This document shows, one piece after another, positions 19,976-24,880 of a stretch of 24,880 nt of DNA; position 1 is the stretch's first letter; the number at the start of each line of letters is the position of its first letter. The notes under the pieces are model-generated. The model was given only the letters and a program-made list of their open reading frames with translations, ran no database searches and was not told where the DNA came from. The stretch is taken from assembly GCA_019648995.1 (NCBI GenBank), contig BLXT01006874.1, forward strand, positions 301,928 to 326,807, given 5' to 3'. This stretch comes from Plakobranchus ocellatus. Its lineage: Eukaryota > Mollusca > Gastropoda > Plakobranchidae. A program made the position numbers and the translations under genes.

Positions 19976-20768
19976 CTAGATGACACCGTACACGACAGTT
20001 AGTGGAGCCATGATGTGCTGATATGTGTGTTCCTGGATGAACTACTGAAAAGTATGCATTTCCAAACAAATTGCCTTTCATCAAATAGGGTATCTGGTCC
20101 AGGACCTCCATTGTTTTCGGGCAAAATTCCAAAGCTTTTGTTGTCCTGCCTTGCTCAACAAGCATAAGGATATCCCACCTCCCTTTATCAGTTTGGTTTC
20201 TTTGCCAGAAAGCTAATGTTTCTGGAAGATCACTCTTGTATAAATGAATAAATTCCAAATAGATTTGTGTAAAACATTTTTCTAAAACATTCAAAGCTGG
20301 GAAATCATCCAAAGACCAGAACTTGTTCTCTCTGATCCCAGAAAGCTTAAAAACATGAGGATTTGTGTGACCTGGAGTGAGAGATTTCCTTGTTGGTGAT
20401 TCAAAGGGATCTTTGGATTGTTCTTTTTCCTTTAGAAGTTTCAGCGACATCTTGATATCAGAGGTGACTGTATCTCTATCACAGACTTTCGGTGAGCCCA
20501 GGCTGTCATGATTTTTTAGATCAGGAGCTTTTGAGGGGGATGCGTGATAACTCAATCTTGTCAGAGCTTCTAAGAGTATGTCTTTATTTTTTGAGCAACG
20601 TATGCAGGTATTTGATTCACATACTGTATACAAGTGAGGGCCAAGCTTTGGAGAAACACTGTTTGCCGCTGCTCCAGTAGTTAACCAAACTTTACACATC
20701 TTGTAGAGCAGCACAAAAGCAGTGAAGAATACAGCAATACTCAGAAAATTTATGATGGAAGCATCCAT
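19976..20768 (-). CDS. ASPHD-like dioxygenase, exon 1 (membrane anchor and core)
   Basis: This encodes residues 1-265 of a 339-residue protein of the aspartyl/asparaginyl beta-hydroxylase family, a single-pass membrane protein of ASPHD1/2 type. The start is the first ATG after an upstream in-frame stop, in AAAAATGG context. Residues 7-28 form a hydrophobic anchor. CESNTCIRC at 50-58 matches the Cys motif after the anchor in ASPHD proteins. Residues 76-140 are a divergent Ser/Lys-rich linker. The catalytic domain starts near 147. HISAHHGSTNCRVRCHLG holds the first iron ligand H252 in the family's HxG form and R261, aligning with a 2-oxoglutarate-binding Arg. Human ASPHD2 is about 369 residues, so the size fits. 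The substrate is unknown; ASPHD proteins are predicted to hydroxylate Asp/Asn. It appears intact and under selection. Confidence 0.95.
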
Positions 20769-20845
20769 TTTTGAACATATAACAAATATCTTGTAGAACT
20801 ACAAGTTCATCGTTGTGGTTTTAAGTTGCGTTGAATCTGGACCAC
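20769..20845 (-). other. Probable 5' UTR part of the first coding exon
   Basis: On the minus strand a long pyrimidine tract ending in GCAATAG at 20846-20875 looks like a 3' splice site. That would begin this exon at 20845, with 77 untranslated bases before the ATG and a further upstream noncoding exon. Confidence 0.4.
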
Positions 20846-20875
20846 CTATTGCAAGTGCGAGAAAAAAATAAAAAG

Positions 20876-22560
20876 TTTAGAAAAAAAACAAAAAAAACAA
20901 CTACACAAATCTGCCAGCTTAAATCAGATAATCAGGCATTGACTGCAGAACAACTACATGTTCATCCCGTACAGTCTAAAATTCTAGATTGAAACTGACT
21001 ATCAATACTTCTCAATATTTCCATTCAACAAATGATATGTCTAGTCTAACAAGAGAAAATCTCTACCAGCTACACTAGTAAACAACAATTAACTAGCAGG
21101 GAGAATAGCGAAATTTAAAGAATACCTTAAATTTACCTTCAGTAGGTCACAGAAAACACTTAATCTCCTGTGCAAAAGATGTACTTTTCAAATATTGAAT
21201 GACAAAAAACAATTGTCATCTCTGACAAATTCATTGACTTGAAATTGGCTGTTGAGTCACAGAGTGGTTTTGTTTTTATAGGCCCATCAAATTCAATGTT
21301 TGGACCTTTTAACAACAACAACAAAAAAAAAACAACAAAAATGTAAACTAACAACAATTGTATGCTTTGGAGAAATTTTGAAATCAATGTAAGTTAATAG
21401 GGTAGTGAGATTTTTGTTTCAGTACCTCTTTTTTTTAAATGAAATTTTAAAAATTCCATTATAATTTATAAATCTTCCTTTTATTTTTTTTTTTACTTAG
21501 ACACCATGAACACTTTGGGTTTTAAGATGATGCTTATTATATGTTTTCAAGGATGCTAAATACAAATAGGAAACTCTTGTTTGGCGCAAACAAACGGTTC
21601 ACAAGATATTTAGTTTTATGAGTTGAGGTATTTCACTCTTTTCTTTGGATAAAGGCACTTAATCCAGCTTGTCATGCCTTTGTTTCATCAGAAAGTTGGT
21701 TTGATTGTAAAAATGTACTCTCCCTCTTAGTTGTGCTGACTTTTTTTTTTTGTCTGAACTTGCACATTTATGCTTCTAGCTATACTAGGCCTATTCAATA
21801 AAAATTCACAATGGACGGTTACTTAAAAGTAATATCTTTAAAGCACAAAACTGTTTTGTATAAATTGAAATTCACTAGGGTTGATATATTTTTTCCTCAT
21901 GTCAAGTCATGTTTCAAAGTTTTTAGACTGGATTCTAGATTTGGATTGCTTATCAACGCAAACTTGTTCAATTAAAAAAAAAAAATGAAAACACTGTCAT
22001 TAATTTTCAAATTAAGCTATAAAAATAGTCAATTGTATGCAAAAATATAAAAGTGTGTTTCTATCTAAATCAAGCGTCTGGATTTTTAGGCTGTGTATGT
22101 AATTAACAGGACCTAGTAAAATTTAACCTATACATCTTTTTAAGCTTGAAATTACAATTTTAAAGTGTAAAGAGATAAACAAGGTAGCGTCTACAGTAAC
22201 ACCTCCATAATCATGGTCTCATCGGCTAGGGTTACGCTGATACAAAGAGAGGTCACCGCATGGTGCAAATCTCACATCTTACAGGAATTTATTTAAACTG
22301 AGCCTACTTGTTCGAAGCAAGCTTGGAAACTCACGTTGAAGTAGGCAGCACTATTAACACATATTTATGCCAAGTTTGGAAAAACTATAGAGCATTTCCA
22401 GGAAGGGTATTTTGTACAGCTGTACATAAGATCGCATCGAGGTCTCGAAGTTAAAAGAGGAGCTCCAAAGAAGACTTCAAAGATGAATTAGAGTTTGGTG
22501 AAATCAATTACCCCTGCATGCATGGCGGCAGAAGGTTCAAGTCGAGATCAATGGATCAGC
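20876..22560. other. Intergenic or 5' intron DNA, no gene recognised
   Basis: AT-rich with homopolymer runs and one TAGGCCTA at 21786-21793. No coding-like frame or element was recognised. If the splice site at 20846 is real, this is probably intron of the ASPHD-like gene. Confidence 0.45.
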
Positions 22561-22561
22561 G

Positions 22562-22970
22562 TCCAACAACAGTACACACAATAACAACATGTTTGTTTGG
22601 GTGATCTATGGTGTCCTTTGATGTGATCAAAAGACTGATAAAAATAATAACAACACATGCACACATATGATTGTTTGGGTGTCTTTTGGTGTCATTTGAA
22701 TTAGACCAAACAGACATATTATAAAAAAAAAACCACTATGGTAATTTGGGCTTTTACTTCTCCAATCTTAAAAAACTAGATGCAAGAAAACAAACAGACA
22801 ACAACATAACACTAACAGTCACACCAAAAACAACAACACAACATGTATACATACACACAACCACCACCATCAACAACAACAACATTAAAAATAACAAACA
22901 CTTGATTGTTTGAGTGTCCTTTGTTGTCCTTAGGATTGAGAAAAAAAAAATCAGACAAATTAACAAAGAC
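22562..22970. repeat. Dispersed repeat with GTTTGGGTGTCC-type core, three copies
   Basis: Cores at 22591-22640, 22668-22720 and 22903-22965 share the pattern TTGTTTGGGTGTCTTTTGGT followed by an AGAC-rich segment. Each is preceded by AACAACAC plus a CACACA-type tract. A fourth, more diverged copy seems to lie at 23505-23585. Function unknown; it may be the debris of one amplified short element. Confidence 0.55.
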
Positions 22971-23049
22971 ACCCATTTGGGGTTTGTTGGCAGGTAAACG
23001 ATGAGCATTGCCATGGATACAAACAGCATACAACACTCGACTACACATT

Positions 23050-23735
23050 TAGGCCGGGCCCACACTGAGGCAGCAGTTCACATGTCCAACAATACATGTT
23101 TTGAAATATTCTAGTTTCTTTGGGTGAGAGAACGCCAAGTCAACTACGACTTCCATCTTGTCCGAGCTATCCTTTGTGTTTTACAGCCCGGTCTTTTGTC
23201 AGCGGCTCTGTTGGATTTAAAAGAAAGGCGGGTGCCATTACATGACCACGCATATAATTCTACTGACTGTTGCCACGCAAACCATGAGGCAAGTCTTGTT
23301 ATGCTTATTATCTGGCCAATTTGTAGCTGGGAAAAGCACAATAACTGCGACATCTGTCCGTCTTGTCGGCTATTACAAAGTTGCGCAGCCTCCAGTGTAG
23401 GCCTATGCTTACCTGTCTCCAATCTTGATAGTGCAATGATCAACTTATCATGTGTACAATTATAGACAACAACATAGATGAAACACTCACGCGTGAGTGA
23501 CAAATCAGCAACAACAACAACCTCAAACATCACCAACCACACACACAATGGCTTGTCTTCTGGGTGTTCCTTGGGTGAAAAGACGAACTCTTGCGGTGAC
23601 CTCCTCATGCATTGGCGGAACCCTAGACGGCAGGACGATTGATACAAAGGCGTAACTGACCGTAGACACTGCCAGTAAACAAAGGCCTTTACTTTTAGAC
23701 TAGAAATCATGCCCACAATCCCACAGTGCATGACA
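23050..23735. promoter_or_regulatory. GC-richer candidate promoter stretch
   Basis: Base composition rises and CpG dinucleotides become frequent compared with the flanks. Read on the minus strand, CAAGATGGAAG near 23150-23161 resembles a YY1 element, which usually sits just downstream of a start site in that orientation. On the plus strand CAATCCCACAGTGCATGAC at 23716-23734 resembles the ZNF143/THAP11 promoter site with one base missing. A perfect palindrome lies at 23484-23499. This could be the upstream promoter of the minus-strand ASPHD-like gene or of a gene beyond the window. It is suggestive, not established. Confidence 0.3.
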
Positions 23736-24110
23736 AATCTTGGTGCCCAAATCTTTCTATCTAATCTAGCTTTCTATTATCGGAAGACACATGTGACATA
23801 GATTAGGCCTGCTTTCAAATAACGCAATCAGTTTTGTATTCACTAAATCTATGCAGTCTCAAAATAAAGACTAGATCTAAATTTGATCTGATTCCTGGAG
23901 TAGATTAACAACTCATACTTACACTGGAACCAGATTTTGATCACGATTCTACGTATCTAGATCTAGAGTCTAGATCTAGATCAATTCTACTGTGAGCCAG
24001 CCTGAAGGCGCTGAAGCACTCGCTCCCAGGCCTTGGCAGCCAATAATCTTGAGAGCAGCTTTCAGCAGTTGAAAAAGACAAAGTACGAGGCGCAACTTCT
24101 TAGGCATAAT
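23736..24110. other. Spacer with CTAGATCT-rich stretch
   Basis: No gene recognised. TCTAGATCTAGA-type hexamer repeats lie at 23954-23982. Confidence 0.45.
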
Positions 24111-24117
24111 CAATCTT

Positions 24118-24283
24118 TTCTACTACTACTACTATTTCTTCTTCTTCAACTTCTTCCTCTCCTTCTTCATGCCTCTCCTCCTCTTCCTCCTCCTCCTCCC
24201 CTTCTTCTTCTTCTTCTTCTTCTTCTTCTTCTTCGTCTTCTTCTTCTTCTTCTTCTCCTCCTCCTCCTCCTCCTCTTTCTTCT
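24118..24283. repeat. Polypyrimidine (CTT/CTC/CTA)n tract
   Basis: About 165 bases almost wholly C and T on this strand, built of CTA, CTT and CTC triplets. One reading frame appears as a poly-Leu protein, which is an artefact of the repeat. Confidence 0.92.
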
Positions 24284-24737
24284 AATATGAATTGATAAGC
24301 TTACTCATAGCCATCATATTACAGCGTTCTGACATTATTTTGATTTGTTTACAAAATGTATGAAAATTTGGCATCTTATAATATTTGAAAAGGAAAAAGA
24401 TTTCAAAATATTTATAATTTTATAGAGATCTAGGAATTTGCCGCCACCGCCGCTGCTTCTTCTGCTATTGTCATTGTTCCCTTTATTAATTTGTTGGACT
24501 ATAACAACAGAAACAAATGTGCCTGCTCATGGGATTCATAGAAACATAACAGAACATTTTGTGTAAAGTGTAAAATTCACTTCTCTGCGTAGCAGATTAT
24601 CATGTTTGTTAAACGTCCAAACGGAAATAACAATAAAATACATGTAGAATATTAGAAAATGCCTCAATACATTAAAGGGACATGAACACTGGAAAATGAA
24701 ATTTCAATGAAAATTTACTGCATTATATTCCTTTAGA
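24284..24737. other. AT-rich spacer, no gene recognised
   Basis: Contains a short CCGCCACCGCCGCTGCTTC triplet patch at 24440-24460 and otherwise nothing recognisable. Confidence 0.45.
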
Positions 24738-24880
24738 AAAAAAAAAAACAACAAAAAAACAAAAACAAAAAAAAAAACGAGAAAAAATAATCTTTCTTCT
24801 TTTTTCCCTCCTCCTCCTCCTCCTTCTCCTCTAGCAGTAGTGGTAGTAGTAGTAGTAGTAGTAGCAGTAGTAGTAGTAGT
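24738..24880. repeat. Poly-A, polypyrimidine and (GTA)n compound repeat
   Basis: An A-rich run (24738-24790), a CTC/CTT tract (24791-24832) and a (GTA/GCA)n array (24833-24880) follow one another. The last array runs off the window end, so its length is unknown. Confidence 0.9.

Noticed and set aside
22533..22545. tRNA B-box-like word GGTTCAAGTCGAG
   Set aside because: No matching A box or cloverleaf could be built around it.
23144..23731. 195-residue minus-strand open frame, one of the longest in the window
   Set aside because: It crosses the diverged fourth copy of the dispersed repeat and a palindrome, has no recognisable motif and an unusual Cys/Trp/Arg-rich composition. Likely a chance frame in GC-richer DNA.
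24033..24290. Poly-leucine protein
   Set aside because: Produced by translating the CTT/CTC triplet tract.

Overview
The window looks like nuclear DNA from an animal, most likely a mollusc (perhaps a gastropod) or another aquatic invertebrate. It is AT-rich, its one clear host gene has a GT-AG intron, it lacks bacterial gene packing, and it is crowded with decayed transposable elements of families common in aquatic invertebrates (piggyBac, DIRS-type tyrosine-recombinase retroelements, a non-LTR retrotransposon, THAP- and YqaJ-containing proteins). The palindrome TAGGCCTA recurs far above expectation. The phylum is an inference; no species call is possible from the sequence.

The only gene that appears intact is on the minus strand at 19025-20768. 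It is a two-exon gene for a 339-residue membrane-anchored 2-oxoglutarate/Fe(II) dioxygenase of the aspartate beta-hydroxylase-domain family (ASPHD1/2 type). Both iron-binding histidines and both candidate 2-oxoglutarate arginines are present, and the intron splits the glycine codon of the core motif.

Layout: 1-1.8 kb, AT-rich with no gene. 1.8-2.75 kb, piggyBac transposase relic. 3.2-3.9 kb, reverse-transcriptase relic. 4.55-4.76 kb, six exact-length 35-bp tandem repeats. 4.84-5.25 kb, a 205-bp tandem duplication reaching into a candidate exon. 5.2-7.1 kb, exon-like pieces of a decayed protein with a SWIM-type zinc finger and a YqaJ-type nuclease core. 7.3-8.3 kb, gag-like relic. 8.45-9.2 kb, a 5'-truncated LINE with a 12-bp target-site duplication. 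9.2-12.9 kb, relic of an unclassified transposase-like protein, itself split by a 615-bp element with terminal inverted repeats. 14.35-14.66 kb, hairpin-rich MITE-like sequence. 14.65-18.44 kb, pieces of a DIRS-type retrotransposon (reverse transcriptase, RNase H, tyrosine recombinase), interrupted by a THAP-domain fragment lying between two copies of the same ~210-bp RNase H-region segment. 19.0-20.85 kb, the ASPHD gene. 20.85-24.88 kb, intergenic or upstream sequence with a dispersed repeat, a more GC-rich candidate promoter stretch and long polypyrimidine/trinucleotide tracts.

The genes do not form a pathway. The window is a host gene beside a graveyard of nested elements, and its interest lies in insertion order, two small inverted-repeat elements, and segmental duplications. 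No tRNA, rRNA, CRISPR or prokaryotic operon was found.
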